Positions 12,360-24,202 of a stretch of DNA of 64,000 nucleotides are shown here, in pieces. The number at the start of each line of letters is the position of its first letter. Position 1 is the first letter of the stretch. The stretch is from Rhabdophis nuchalis (Eukaryota; Chordata; Lepidosauria; Squamata; Natricidae). The notes beneath the pieces were generated by a model. It saw only the letters and a list, made by a program, of their open reading frames with translations. It had not been told where the DNA came from and did not search any database. The stretch covers positions 219,890,962 to 219,954,961 of the forward strand of contig CM077644.1 in assembly GCA_039707465.1 (NCBI GenBank), in the 5' to 3' direction. The translations under genes were made by a program, and so were the position numbers.

Positions 12360-13461
12360 ATAATGTAATGAAGGAGCTTTGGGAATTCCTATTATTGCTG
12401 AGGGCTAATCCTATCTTTGTTGGATCTTGAGTGAGGGTATTTGCTTATGAATAGTCCTAGCTATCTCTTTATCTCTTAAGTGCTCACATCTGCTCTCAGG
12501 TATTGAGGAGGATGGGGGCTATTAAGAGTGTGTCTGGCTCCTGCCTAAAAAAAACCATATTTCTCCATTTCTCATCCAGGGAAATATAATATTCTGCCTT
12601 TTTAATATTTACTAGAATATTTCATTTTCCTAGGAGAGGGATGGGTGCTAACTTCCTATTTAAAGACGGGGAGGGTAGGACCAGGTTGGATCTGTGAGAG
12701 ACACTCCCCTACCCCTAAAGAACGGGAGCTGTGACAGAGTACGCATGTTTCCTAAGTCCTTGTATTGGATCATATTGTCTAATCATGGGATCCAGAGCAT
12801 GTCAACTCTGTCTAACATATAGAATGGACAGAAACCATGGAGACCTTGTCAGTTCCAGGCAGCGTGGCTGAATGGCTCAGTCCTATGGCTTCACAAAAGA
12901 ATGAAAAGGCTTTCGAGTCAGCAGAAACTAGACCTTTCTTTATGTTCCATCATTATCAGAAAGACTTTGGATGGCATATTTTTTTTACCTTTGGAACTTC
13001 CTATCAGGGATTAGAGGAGTTGAACAGTATGAACCGTCACAGTAAGTTACTGTAGCTTTGCTTGATCTTTGTTTGTTGATAAACAAATTGAAGGCAGACA
13101 AAAGGCTAATCCAACACATTATGTCACGGGTGGTCTTAGCCATTGTTGGCTATTTTATTATAACATTTGAAAATTGGCAGATGATCAACTGGCTTCCAGA
13201 TCTGGAGTAGATTTCCAAAGAAGAGGAAAAATGTGCTCAAGGTCATATTTTCTTATTCATTGAATTTATTTGCCACCCATCTCATTTCAAAGCAACCGTT
13301 CAAAACTTAAAGCAGAATCATTAAAGTCATCAGAGATATTTCTAACACAATAAAATGAAAGTACCATCAAAATAAAATCATAGTTACAAGATGGGGAAGG
13401 GAGGGAGCTGCATGGGGGGAGATTATCGTATTTATATTTATCATATTTATATATCCATAAA
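12360..13461. other. No recognised feature
   Basis: Unassigned AT-rich DNA. Confidence 0.45.
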
Positions 13462-13619
13462 CAGGTAGTCCTTGACTTACAACAGTTCATTTAGCGACCA
13501 TTCAAAGTTACAACAGCACTGAAAAAGTGACTTATGACCATTTTACACACTTACGACCATTGCAGCATCACTATGGTCATGTGATTTAAATTCGGGTGCT
13601 TGGCAACTATTCATATTTA

Positions 13620-14495
13620 GCTCCGGCTCAACTCCTCCAAGACCGAATGGCTGTGGTTCCCGTTACAGTCATCTGGTTCCATCACTGGCTATGGGGGGGG
13701 GGGGGGGTGAGACTTGGTGTCCTCCTGGATGCATGGCTGTCCTTGGAAGATCATATGACGGCTGTCACCAGGGGGGCTTTTTATCAGGTTCGCCTGATCT
13801 ACCAGTTGCGCCCCTTCCTGGATCAGGATGCCCTGCGCACAGTCACTCACGCCCTCGTCTCTTCCTGTCTGGACTACTGTAATGCTCTCTACATGGGGCT
13901 CCCCTTGAAGAGCACCCGGAGGCTCCAACTGGTCCAGAATGTGGCCGCGCGGGTAATTATGGGGGCGACGTGATACTCCGATGTAACACCCCTCCTGCGC
14001 GAGCTACACTGGCTTCCGGTGGTTTTCTGGGTGTGATTCAAGGTGTTGGTTTCTATCTTTAAAGCACTCCATGGCTTAGGACCTGGGTACTTACGAAATT
14101 GCCTTCTGCCACCGAGAGCCTCCCACCGGCCAGAATGCTCCCATAGAGAGGGTCTCCTCATGGTGCCGTCAGCTAAACAATATTGACTGGTGACACCCAG
14201 GGGGAGAGCCTTCTCTGGAATGAATTGCCACGGAATTAAGAACTATCCCTCACTTACGCACCTTCAAAACCTTTTTTTTCCCAACAAGCCAGGCTGGCAT
14301 AAAAATGAATTTTTATTAATTTTAATCAGGGTTTGTTTGGTTTTTTAATTTTAAGAGAGTCCAAATTGTTTAATATGCTTTTAAAACTGTTTTTTAACTT
14401 TTATATATCTGTTTTACTTTGGCTGCACACCGCTCTGAGTCCTTCGGGAGTAGGGCGGTATAAAAAACTAGTAAACCTAAATCTAAACCTAAACC
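13620..14495 (+). mobile_element. L2-like LINE, 5' truncated, inserted in Tigger-like element
   Basis: Inserted with an exact 9-bp duplication tcatattta (13611-13619 and 14496-14504). The reading frame, continuous to 13972 apart from a poly-G run, includes LRPFLDQDALRTVTHALV and LDYCNALYMGLPLKSTRRL, the C-terminal region of L2-type reverse transcriptases. The 3' end has the hairpin-like CCGCTCTGAGTCCTTCGGG ... AGGGCGGTATAAA and a degenerate AAACCTAAATCT tail. Confidence 0.88.
13693..13707. repeat. Poly-G run (15 G)
   Basis: Homopolymer inside the L2-like coding remnant. It probably breaks the frame and may be length-variable. Confidence 0.9.
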
Positions 14496-14880
14496 TCATA
14501 TTTATGACGGTTAGTGTCCACGGGTCATGTGATCCCTCTTTGCAATCTTCTGCCGAGCAAAGTCAATGGGGAAGCCAGATTCACTTAACAACTATGTTAC
14601 TAACTTAACAACTGCAATGGCTCACTTAAATAAATGTGGCAAGAAAAGATGTAAAATAGTGCAGAACTCACTTAACAAATGTCTCACTTAGCCACATAAA
14701 TTTTGAACTCGAATTTGGTCATAAATCTAGGACTACCTGCTTAATAAATTATGTTTTAATTATATAGCCATAAAATAAATATCATGTTATTTTAGATAGG
14801 TTAATTCAACAAGAAGTAAATTCCCAGGGATGTATACTGAAAGGAGGCGGGGGGGATATAATATCTTAACTGCTATATCT

Positions 14881-15108
14881 GTGGTGGCTCAATGATTAGA
14901 ATGTAGTATTTGCAGGCTAACTCACTGCTCACTGCCAGGAGTTTGATCCTGACTGGCTCAATGCTGACTCATCCTTCCTTCCTTCCTTCCAAGGTCGGTA
15001 AAATGAGGACCCAGATTGCTGGGGGTAATATGCTGACTTTGTAAACAGCTTTTAGAGGGCTGTAATGTACTGTGAAGCGGTATATAGGTCTAAGTGCTAT
15101 TGCTATTT
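14881..15108 (+). mobile_element. Sauria-type SINE (tRNA head, Bov-B-like tail)
   Basis: The tRNA-like head GTGGCTCAATGATTAGAATG and a B-box-like GAGTTTGATCCTG are followed by the body 'ggtaaaatgaggacccagat' and the Bov-B-type 3' end (ctgtgaagcggtatata ... taagtgctattgctatt). An internal TTCC repeat interrupts it. Confidence 0.88.
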
Positions 15109-16384
15109 TCCCCTCTCTGTGGGTATTTGTTTATTTGAGATTTCCTGTACTACTTGTATACAATATTTCTATAAAGATTAAACGCAGCTCTCTGACTTTC
15201 CAATTAACAATAAGCCCATCTATTATGTCCTAGCCTTTACCAGCATATTTACACAGAATTTCAGATCTTACCTTAATCTGAAGCATATGCTTTAATTATG
15301 TGCGTTTCTTTGAATTTAACTGATGGTCTGTTCTGTTCTTTCCTCAGTAAATGCATAAAAGATCTCTTTCAAATGTTGCATTGTGGAATAAAAATTCTTA
15401 AATTGACATGCCAAGGTCACTTTCTCAACCCTGGCTAATTATGACTATTTTTCCTTTCATTTCTAGATCAACAAGAATGGAAACTTCTCAGGGTCTTTAG
15501 CAATGTTCCAGAGAATAGCTACAGCTTGGCCCGCTCTATGTATACAGCAAAATGCTAAACAGGACTGATAAAATGAAAGGAGTCTAACACTCTAGGAATA
15601 AAGAATATTATTTGTGAATTCTCCTTCATGTAAAATACTACTGAAAATTAAACATGTGTCATAACATCAAAGAGCAAGTCATTACTTAGTTTCCTAGTTT
15701 CCTTGCTGTGCTGATATGAGAATGGAAAAACAGAGCCAGACTGATATAGTGATTAAGATATTAGGTTAGGGACCTGGAGACTGTGTTTTTTTTATTTCTA
15801 TTTTAAGAAAAGTATAAATAGTTATTATGGGTCTACAAATAACGGGACCATGACAGAAGAATTGTCTTCTTGGCAACTGTCACTGCCCAATTATTTCTGA
15901 ATAGTGAAACCTTTTGGAAGAAATTGTGGAAAGGTCAAGGGAACTACTTAGAACAGTGGGAGTTGAAAGCCACATATCTTAGAGTTGCCAAGGTTTAGAA
16001 GGCAAAGTGTTGAAACACTGGAATAAAAGGAATTGCTTCAAATAGATCTGGGCTTTAATTTCTTTTAATCAAATCTTCTTTGCCTTTATGCTTTGAAATT
16101 TGATTTTCTTTTCCTTGTTTTCTTTCTTTTCAGAACAGGTTCTGCTTTACTGGTCCATCCTATTTCCCTCTGGGATGCTTTTTTGTTTCTTTTTGTTCCA
16201 ACATAGTTTTACGAATTACTTCCTACACCGTTCCTCTACCACAGAGTTTTGCTTCTTTGGTAACCATTTACAGAAGCTACTCATTTTGGTTAGGATATTG
16301 TCATCCATAAATGCTGTAATGTCCTTGAAAACAAAAGCTGTTTCCCCATCTATATTACAAAAGACTGTATGCATGTGTATGTAT
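15109..16384. other. Mostly unrecognised; SINE head fragment at about 15735-15797
   Basis: 'cagactgatatagtgatta' resembles the tRNA-like head of a squamate SINE. A half-MITE remnant ('gggagttgaaagccacatat') lies near 15959. The remainder is unassigned. Confidence 0.4.
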
Positions 16385-16884
<500 letters not shown>

Positions 16885-16906
16885 GTATGTATATATGTTC
16901 CAGCAT

Positions 16907-16975
16907 AATTATTATTTATTATTATTATTTATTCAAATTTCTAAACCGCCCCCTCTCCCCGAAGGGAGTGCCTAA
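16907..16975 (-). mobile_element. L2-like LINE 3' end, short fragment
   Basis: Reverse complement of the CCGCC...GGGCGG 3' terminus with an (ATT)n tail, cut off after about 70 bp. Confidence 0.6.
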
Positions 16976-18365
16976 AGTGCCTAAGGCAATTTCAACCAAA
17001 CATGGTTCACAGATGACTTACCCTCTGCAGACAATTACTGTGGGGAGTAAGACACCCCTAACCCCCTTCGGGGGGGGGTGTTCTGTTAAGATGAAGCCTG
17101 TTGTGTCTTTCCAGTTGCCATGGTAACATCTTCACAGTGCTCTACAAGGGGGCTCTCTCTGGTAAAAGGGGGAAAATCCAACATTAGAAATTATGTTTGG
17201 TCCAGACATTTTTCTCCTATAAATAGATACTCGGGCAACACCGGGCTATTGGCTAATAGATTTATATATGTCAAGTTAATAAAATACAATTTTGCAATGG
17301 TTTAGTTTCACTAACTTGTAATATTTATCAGCTATGTGTTCAGGTTTCCCATTGTTTAAGTTGAAAAATCTCTTTCGTGAGAATCAGTTTCTTTCCAATT
17401 AATAAAATGGCTTTTCTTCTGAAAGGTGTGTGAGTCACTAAGAGCAATTAAGATGCTGTTGTGGCTTTTGCCCAAAGTCCAGGTTAAGATTGTACTGAAA
17501 GGTCAGTTTTAAAAAGGCTTCCTTTTAAATGGCCAGACTTCCACTGAATCCTTGGATGGCAATATGAAAAGTTTATAGTCATAAATAGAAAAGTATAATG
17601 TAATTGAAAGAAATCCAAAATACTAAATATTTTTAAGTAAGCAAGCAAAATAGTCTTTCTCAACTTTGGCAACTTGAACTTCAATTCCCAGAATTCCTTA
17701 GAGAGTTGCTGGATGGGTAATGTTGAGTAATATAGAATGCAATCTATATCATAAGATACTTTCATAAAGCAGTGATGGTACCATTTTAAATTACTTCAGA
17801 AGAGACAAAATTAGGAAAAATATGTCTAGCAAAAGGTATTATCCTTAACAAGGAAGTAGAAAACTTCCAAAAGTTTTAAAGTAGTTTATTTTTGCAAACT
17901 ACAGGAGAAGCAAACTTCTGTTTTAAGTTTCCAAGACATTTGGCTAGCTAATGTTAGAAACAAAGTCTGGCTTAGCAGAACCCTTGAGGTAACAGCAATC
18001 ACATTTTGCTATGTGATTGCTGAGAAATAAGAACCAAATATTCAATATTTTTAAGATGTCTGGCTGCCCAAATTCAGAAACTAATCTTCCTGACTCCAAA
18101 ACAAGGAGAAACATTTCTCTGCTGGTCCAGAACACAACATTCTCTGGTGATTGCAAAGCTTCAGGGCCAATTCCTTATTCATGTATTTTCTGCTTTGTAT
18201 CTAGCGTAGAACAATTGGTCTTTATGCATAAAAAGGGAATCTTCTATTCCTCAGCACAAGGTTATGCGTCTGACTGGGCCACTTACAACATAGTTAGGTT
18301 AATGCCAGGGGGAGCTTTAATCGTTACATTACTACCTGCATACAAAGATAATGGATTAGGGCTCT
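16976..18365. other. Mostly unrecognised; decayed MITE at about 17652-17725
   Basis: 'aacttcaattcccagaattc' at about 17680 is the core of the palindromic hAT MITE. A short 'cgggcaacaccgggctatt' segment (about 17232) looks repeat-like but is unassigned. Confidence 0.4.
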
Positions 18366-19104
18366 GTTTTTAGTTTTTAACTGCTTCATACCTACCAAGT
18401 TATCCAACCTCTTCTTAAAAACTTCCAGTGATGGAGCATTTGCAAGTTCTGGAGGTAAGTTGTTCCACTGATTAGTTGTTGGGTCAGGAAATTTCTCCTT
18501 AGTTTTAAGTTGCTTCTCTCCCCTGATTTCCACTCATTACTTCTTGTCTTACCCTCAGGTTCTTTGGAGAATAGCTTGACTCCCTCGTCATTGTGCAACT
18601 CCTGAGATATCAGAACACTGCTATCATGTCTTCCCTAGCCTTTTCTTCATCAGACCAGACATACCCAATTCCAGCAACCATTCTTCATATGTTTTAGCCT
18701 CCCCTAATCATCTTTGTTGTCTTCTCTGCACTCTTTCTAGAGTCTCCACATCTTTTTTACATCGTGGTGACCAAAACTGGATTCAGTATTTCAAGTGTGG
18801 CCTTAGCAAGGCATTATAAAGTGGTATTAACACTTCACATGATCTTGATTCTATCCCTCTGTTTATGCAGCCTGGAACTGTGTTGGCTTTTTTAGCAGCT
18901 GCTGCACACTGCTGGCTCATATTTAAGTGATTGTCCAGTAGGACTCCAAGTTCCCTCTCACAGTTACTACTGTTAAGCGAGGTACCACATACTGTACCTG
19001 TGCTTTTGGTTTTTCTTGCCTAAATGTAGATCCTTACTTTTTTCACCAAATGAATTTCATTTTGTTTGATAGCGCCCAAGATCCTTCTGTATCTTAAGCC
19101 TTTT
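18366..19104 (-). mobile_element. CR1 LINE fragment (3' UTR and late ORF2 region)
   Basis: The reverse complement contains the CR1 landmarks 'ccagttttggtcaccacgat' and 'ctaaggccacacttgaaata' and the segment leading to the group-conserved 3' UTR. It is the largest CR1 copy here. The terminal 3' repeat is absent and stops break its frame. Confidence 0.8.
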
Positions 19105-19113
19105 ATTATAGGT

Positions 19114-19825
19114 CAGCGATGGCAAACCTTCTTTTGGCTCACGTGCCATAAGGGGGGGAGCGCAGGGGGGGTCATGCGTGGGTGTGCCACACCCATAATG
19201 CAATGCGCCCCCCCCAGCACGCATGCACACATGACAGGCGCTCCCCTCCCCATTTTTACATGCTTTTTTTGCTTCAGGCAAGCCTCCTAAAGGTCTCTGA
19301 AGCCTCCGGAGGGCTAAAAAAGATACTATGAGCAAAACCGTATGTGACTTCTGGTTTGCTCATAGTATCCTTTTTAGTCTTCCGGAGGCTTCAGGGAATA
19401 CAATACAATACAATACAATAGCAGAGTTGGAAGGGACCTTGTAGGTCTTCTAGTCCAACCCCCTGCATGGGCAGGAACCTTATACCATTTCAGACAAATG
19501 GCTGTCTAACATCTTTTTAAAGACTTCCAGGGTTGGGGCATTCACAACTGCTGGAGGCAAGCTGTTCCAGAGGTTAATTGTTCTTACTGTTAGGAAATTT
19601 CAGGGAAGCCTCCGGGGGCCTCCAGGGGTGGCAGGGGAGCTGTTTTTGCCTTCCCCAGGCTCCCATAAAGCCTGGGGAGGGCAAAAATGGCTTTAGAAAT
19701 GGCTGAACTCAGCTGGCCAGCACGCCCATGCATGCTGGCCAGCTGACAGGGCAATGCTTTGTGTGTTCTTACAAATGACTCTGTGTGCCACCTGTGGCAT
19801 GCGTGCCATAGGTTTGCCATCCCGG
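19114..19825. mobile_element. hAT element (GCGATGGCAAACC ends) carrying a nested CR1
   Basis: Ends CAGCGATGGCAAACC and GGTTTGCCATCCCGG, with an exact 8-bp duplication ttataggt (19106-19113 and 19826-19833). A CR1 3' end (about 19393-19603) has inserted inside it. Confidence 0.92.
19393..19603 (-). mobile_element. CR1 LINE 3' end nested in hAT
   Basis: The reverse complement has 'gcagggggttggactagaag' and ends in a pentanucleotide (TTGTA)n tail (plus strand AATAC units, about 19397-19421). The flanking 'ttcaggga' on both sides (about 19391 and 19600) is the target duplication. Confidence 0.85.
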
Positions 19826-19833
19826 TTATAGGT

Positions 19834-20675
19834 CATATAATTATAAATTATTAGCAGTGTAATTTTTATGACTATCTCCTAATGGAGGTGCATTAAAAAT
19901 GAAGTATAGAAGAGGTTCAATTAGTCTGGATATTATAAATCTAGATGCCATTCTAAAATCATTTAACAATAAACAAGACATTGCCCGGGTGGATTGGCAG
20001 CATAAATTTACAATCTTCATAATGGCACTGGTTAATAATGTAAACCTTCCTTACTAGAATGGAGCAACTTCAGAGTGGGGGCAATTGGAATCAGGGTGGT
20101 TTCCACCATGACAGCTTCAACACGACAATCCCTACGGCCGTTTTTATGTTGCAATACAATCCATTCATTTCAACAATGGCTTGACTGCATGATCAAATGA
20201 ACCACAAGCTAACCAGTTCCATTTTACTCTACAAGGGGTGTGAGTCCAGCCTATCAGATCAGCTTAGAGTTCTATTGCTTGGCCAATAGTAGTTCAGACT
20301 TTCCACCAGGGTGAAAGTCTCAGTATTTTCTGTCCTGATTTTCCTTCCTCTTTTTCTGGCTACCCCCATTCCTAGCTTTTTCAGTGCACATTTCCTTTTC
20401 GTCGTGGAGTAGTTGCAAATTTGTAAGGGAGGGAAGCAGTTTTCGTAAGAACAAAATCCAAATCTTTGCTTTAAGAACAAAGACAATAGCAATAAGGTAC
20501 TTTAAGCATCGTTTTGGCAACCTGAGACGGAGTCTCTGTTACAAGCAAAAAGCCAAATGCCATCCTTTTGGAGGATGTGTTTAAAAATAGAAAACTCAGT
20601 GAAGGTTAGACACAAACAAAGCTGAAAGGCTGTGTAGATGTCAAAGTGGTCCCATGATAATTGCTTGGCTGAGTT
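19834..20675. other. No recognised feature
   Basis: Unassigned AT-rich sequence. Confidence 0.45.
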
Positions 20676-20683
20676 GTCTAAGG

Positions 20684-20818
20684 CAGGGGTCTCCAACCTT
20701 TGCAACTTTAAGTCTGAAGGACTTCAGCTCCCAGAATTCTCCAGCCAGCAAAGCTGACTGGAGAATTCTGGGAGCTGAAGTCCTTCAGACTTAAAGTTGC
20801 AAAGGTTGGAGACCCCTG
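20684..20818. mobile_element. Palindromic hAT MITE (CAGGGGTCTCCAACC ends)
   Basis: A 135-bp near-perfect palindrome with an exact 8-bp duplication gtctaagg (20676-20683 and 20819-20826). Its core is shared with 4773-4907 but the ends and outer arms differ, so it is a sister subfamily. Confidence 0.95.
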
Positions 20819-20826
20819 GTCTAAGG

Positions 20827-21606
20827 CTTAGGATGCCGTGTTCCTCCCAGTTCTGATTAAGCTGAATGTAGATAATGGATTAATGAGCATAAGGGTGCTT
20901 AATGGCAACAGCCTCAGGAGATGGTCATATGCTGAGCCCCAACACTGCTCTCTCAACTAGGGCATGCATATATTATAGATAGCAAATCTATCACACCCAT
21001 TTATATAGGTGCAAAAATCAGGCACACAGGTAGGTTTAATGCCTTTTTCTCTAATGTCAATATGACTCACCTCATACATATTGATTACAAATCCTGAACA
21101 TAGTTCCACTAATTAAAACTCTTTTATTCCATGCCCAAACATCACCAAGCAAAGATATACTTGTAAGATTTAAATTAGTTTGGCGTATAGTCTACACGAA
21201 ACGCCCGCCTTCTAAAATATTGTTTAATTTTCATTCTGTGCAGGCTATCAATATCCATGTTTTAAGTTCTATTTGATTAGAATAATCCACTTGGAGCTTT
21301 CCAGATGTTTGGACAACAATTCTTCGAGTTCCCAATTGGCATGGTCAACAAATATGATTTGATTCCGATTCAGAAATATCACCTGCCTGATGTGCGTTAA
21401 TGTTGCTTGCTGACGATGAGCAGAGTATGCATCGTCAGGCCCCATCACACAAGGGTGTCTACTTAACAGAATGACATCAGCATAGAGAAATGTGCCAGAG
21501 GCTTTGATCCTTAGGTATAAATCAATTTTTAAAAGTACCTGTAGCTTATGTGTTATGACTCAGTTGCATGATTAAATGCCCTTGCGGAAAAGTCAGCCTT
21601 TCTGTA
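20827..21606. other. No recognised feature
   Basis: Unassigned AT-rich sequence. Confidence 0.45.
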
Positions 21607-21950
21607 CAGATAGTTTTCAACCTATTAACACAACTGATATCAGAATTTACATTATTCAGCACTTGTTAAGTGATCATGCCTGATTTTATGATTTTTTTTG
21701 CCGTGGTTGCTAAGCGAATCTCTGCAGTTATTAACAGAAACAGAAAGTTGTAAATGGCAATCAGTGATCCTAAGGTGGAATCATAAATACATGCTGTTTG
21801 CCAAGTGGCTGAATTTTAATTATGTGATTGTGAGGATACTGCAATAGTTCTAAGTGCAAGGAAAGCTCCTAAATCACGGTTTTCAGTGCTGTTATAATGT
21901 CAAACAGTCACTAAACAAATGGTTGTAAGTTAAGAACCATTCTGTAATCA
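21607..21950. mobile_element. Decayed Tigger-like mariner MITE
   Basis: Contains family segments in reverse orientation ('cttgttaagtgatcatgcct', 'gtcactaaacaaatggttgt'). The ends are diverged. Confidence 0.55.
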
Positions 21951-21975
21951 ACCATCTTCTTGAATAAATGACATT

Positions 21976-22361
21976 TACTGTATTTTTTTGGAGTATAAGA
22001 TGCACCGGAGTATAAGACGCACTAAGATTTTGAAGAGGCAAATTTTAAAAAAAGTTTTTGCACTCTGCAGACCTCTTGAAAACAGCCAGTTTTTCTTCAA
22101 TAAAAGGACATGAATAGCCTTTAGGAGGCTTGCAGAGTGCTCATGGGGGGTGGGACAAAAACAAGCAACAAACACCCTGTTTTTTGCCCTCCCAGCCCCC
22201 AGGAGCACTCTGCAAGCCTCCTAAAGGCTATGCACAGCCATTTTGGTGAAGAGGGCAGGGTTTTGGGAGGCAAAAAATGCTGTATTCAGTGTATAAGATG
22301 CACCCAGATTTTATTTTTTGAGGGGAAAAAGGTGCGTCTTATACTCCGTAAAATACGGTAT
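21976..22361. mobile_element. MITE with GTATAAGACGCACC inverted ends
   Basis: The left end TACTGTATTTTTTTGGAGTA and the complement of the right end (TACCGTATTTTACGGAGTA) form inverted repeats of about 28 bp, bounded by TA. The interior also has inverted segments (aggaggcttgcagagtgctc near 22120 against its complement near 22205). A DNA transposon of mariner or hAT type is likely; the superfamily is not certain. Confidence 0.75.
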
Positions 22362-22416
<55 letters not shown>

Positions 22417-22444
22417 TTTGATTGATTGATTGATTGATTGATTG
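22359..22444. repeat. (TTTA)n-(GATT)n compound microsatellite
   Basis: About 15 TTTA units followed by six to seven GATT units, directly after the right end of the MITE. Confidence 0.95.
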
Positions 22445-23360
22445 AAAAGGCCACTTGGTTCCAAAATGATTCTATTTTGCATAGCTTTTTTTGCACTTGA
22501 CCTGTATTCCTTGGAATGCAAATTTTGATGATACCTGGGTGCTATATGTTTTTTCTTCCCTCCAGTGAGTTAGGGGTTAATATACTGTAGTTGAGCTAAG
22601 GGGGGGAAATTACATTAGAAAATAATGCAAAGGAAAAACAGGAAAGGACACTTCACACTTTTGTTAGAGTGCAAAATAAATACGTGTAATAGGAAATGGA
22701 TGTCTTCCCTCTATAATAATCTGTTTATATATGAACAGTGTGAACATTTGTGACCTTGTGTCCCAGGAGGGAACATTCATAATCTTGTTCTCTCTCTTTC
22801 TCTCTTTGTTTTTGCAAAGGATAGTTCCCTTTTGTTATTTTTTGACAGAGCCAGTTCTGAAACAACAAACAGGGAAACATGAATTAAATCAAAGGAAAAC
22901 AACAATCCATATCATGTACTTTTTAAGATGCTACAGAAAAAGCTCTAGGGCTCAGCCTTTAATTTCATGTAGTCGAAGCATACATAAAGCAAAATTTTCA
23001 TTAGATGAAAATCGGCTTGTATTGATTTAAATAAACAATTCACAAATTATTCATAAATGGTTCTTTTGCTTTGTCAGAAGTGGGTCCATTTCAATTTAAT
23101 AAACATCTGGTTTCATAGGATAATATTAATGAAACCACTTCATTGTCTACTATAGTAATGCCGGGCCTAATGTTCTGGCCCAGCAGTAGAGGCCAACTCC
23201 AATTTGAAGAATTTTAAAATATTACCATTGCAAAGTTTATCTTCAATTTTAAGTCCAGTTTGCTATCATGGAATTTCCAACCATGAGTTCCAGAAGTCCT
23301 TTAGAATTCCACCTTTAGTTAGGGATACTGCCACCTATGATGTCGTGATCCATTTCATTT
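22445..23360. other. No recognised feature
   Basis: Unassigned AT-rich sequence. Confidence 0.45.
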
Positions 23361-23570
23361 TTTTTTTCATTTTATTACATTTATATCCCGCCCTTCTCCA
23401 CAGAGGACCCAGGGCGGCGCACAGGAAATTTAAAAAACATACACAATAGAAGATAGACAAATAATTTAAAATATATATTAAATAATCCCCAATCCTGTGC
23501 TAAAAACCAATTATTAAAAACCCAATTTAAAACTTTTCTAAAAGTCCCCATGGGAGGTTAGGCTAGGCCG
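23361..23570 (-). mobile_element. L2-like LINE 3' end
   Basis: The plus strand reads 'atttatatcccgcccttctc' followed by 'ccagggcggcgcac', the reverse complement of the CGCCCTGG...GGGCGGGATATAAAT 3' terminus. Confidence 0.75.
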
Positions 23571-23615
23571 GCTTGATCCAGTTTGGTCTAGTGATTAAGG
23601 CATCAGGCTAGAAAC
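23571..23615 (+). mobile_element. SINE tRNA-like head fragment
   Basis: 'gtttggtctagtgattaagg' followed by catcaggctagaaac is the 5' head (A box) of a squamate tRNA-derived SINE. The B box and body are missing. Confidence 0.6.
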
Positions 23616-23719
23616 AAATAAACAAGTAAATAAACAGCTACATTTATTTACATTCCTGCTGCACACTTCTGTGACCATAATTGTTAGTAGCAGAAATACT
23701 ATGGATACATAGTATACAC

Positions 23720-24202
23720 CAGTGATGGCGAACCTTTTTCGCCTTGGGTGCCAAAAGCATGCATGTGCACATTATCATGCGCCCACGCGTGCCCACACCA
23801 ATAATTTTATCACCCCCCTGCCCTGTGTCCCCTGTGCTTGCATGTGTGACACACATACCCTGCTGCCCCGGGCATGCGCACCTGGCTTTTTTGGAGCCTG
23901 GGCAGAGCAAAAACGCCCCCTCCGCCTCCCCTCCCCGAGGCCGAAAACATCCCATTTACTGACTTCCAGTGGGCCCGGTAGGTCCGTTTTCCCCATCCCA
24001 GAGGCCCCCTTGGAGGCTGAAAACGCCTTTCCGGAGCCTCTGAACGAGCCCTGCACTTACCTGGCATCGTGGGAAACTCCTGGGAAGGGAATGGGAGAAT
24101 GGGTGGGCCAGCCGAAAATCAGCTAAGGCAACAGCTTTCGTGCAAGCTGATATGGCTCCATGTGCCACCTGTGACACACATGCCATAGGTTCGCCATCAC
24201 GG
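23720..24202. mobile_element. hAT element (GTGATGGCGAACC ends)
   Basis: Ends CAGTGATGGCGAACC and GGTTCGCCATCACGG. The flanking 8-mers gtatacac and ctatacgc are a slightly diverged duplication. The interior is GC-rich and non-coding. Confidence 0.85.

Larger units (their letters stand above)
13462..14739. mobile_element. Tigger-like mariner MITE interrupted by an L2-like LINE
   Basis: The ends CAGGTAGTCCTTGACTTAC and AGGACTACCTG are inverted repeats of the family seen complete at 44945-45344. The element is split: its left part is 13462-13610 and its right part resumes at about 14505, around the LINE insertion at 13620-14495. It has no transposase. Confidence 0.85.
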
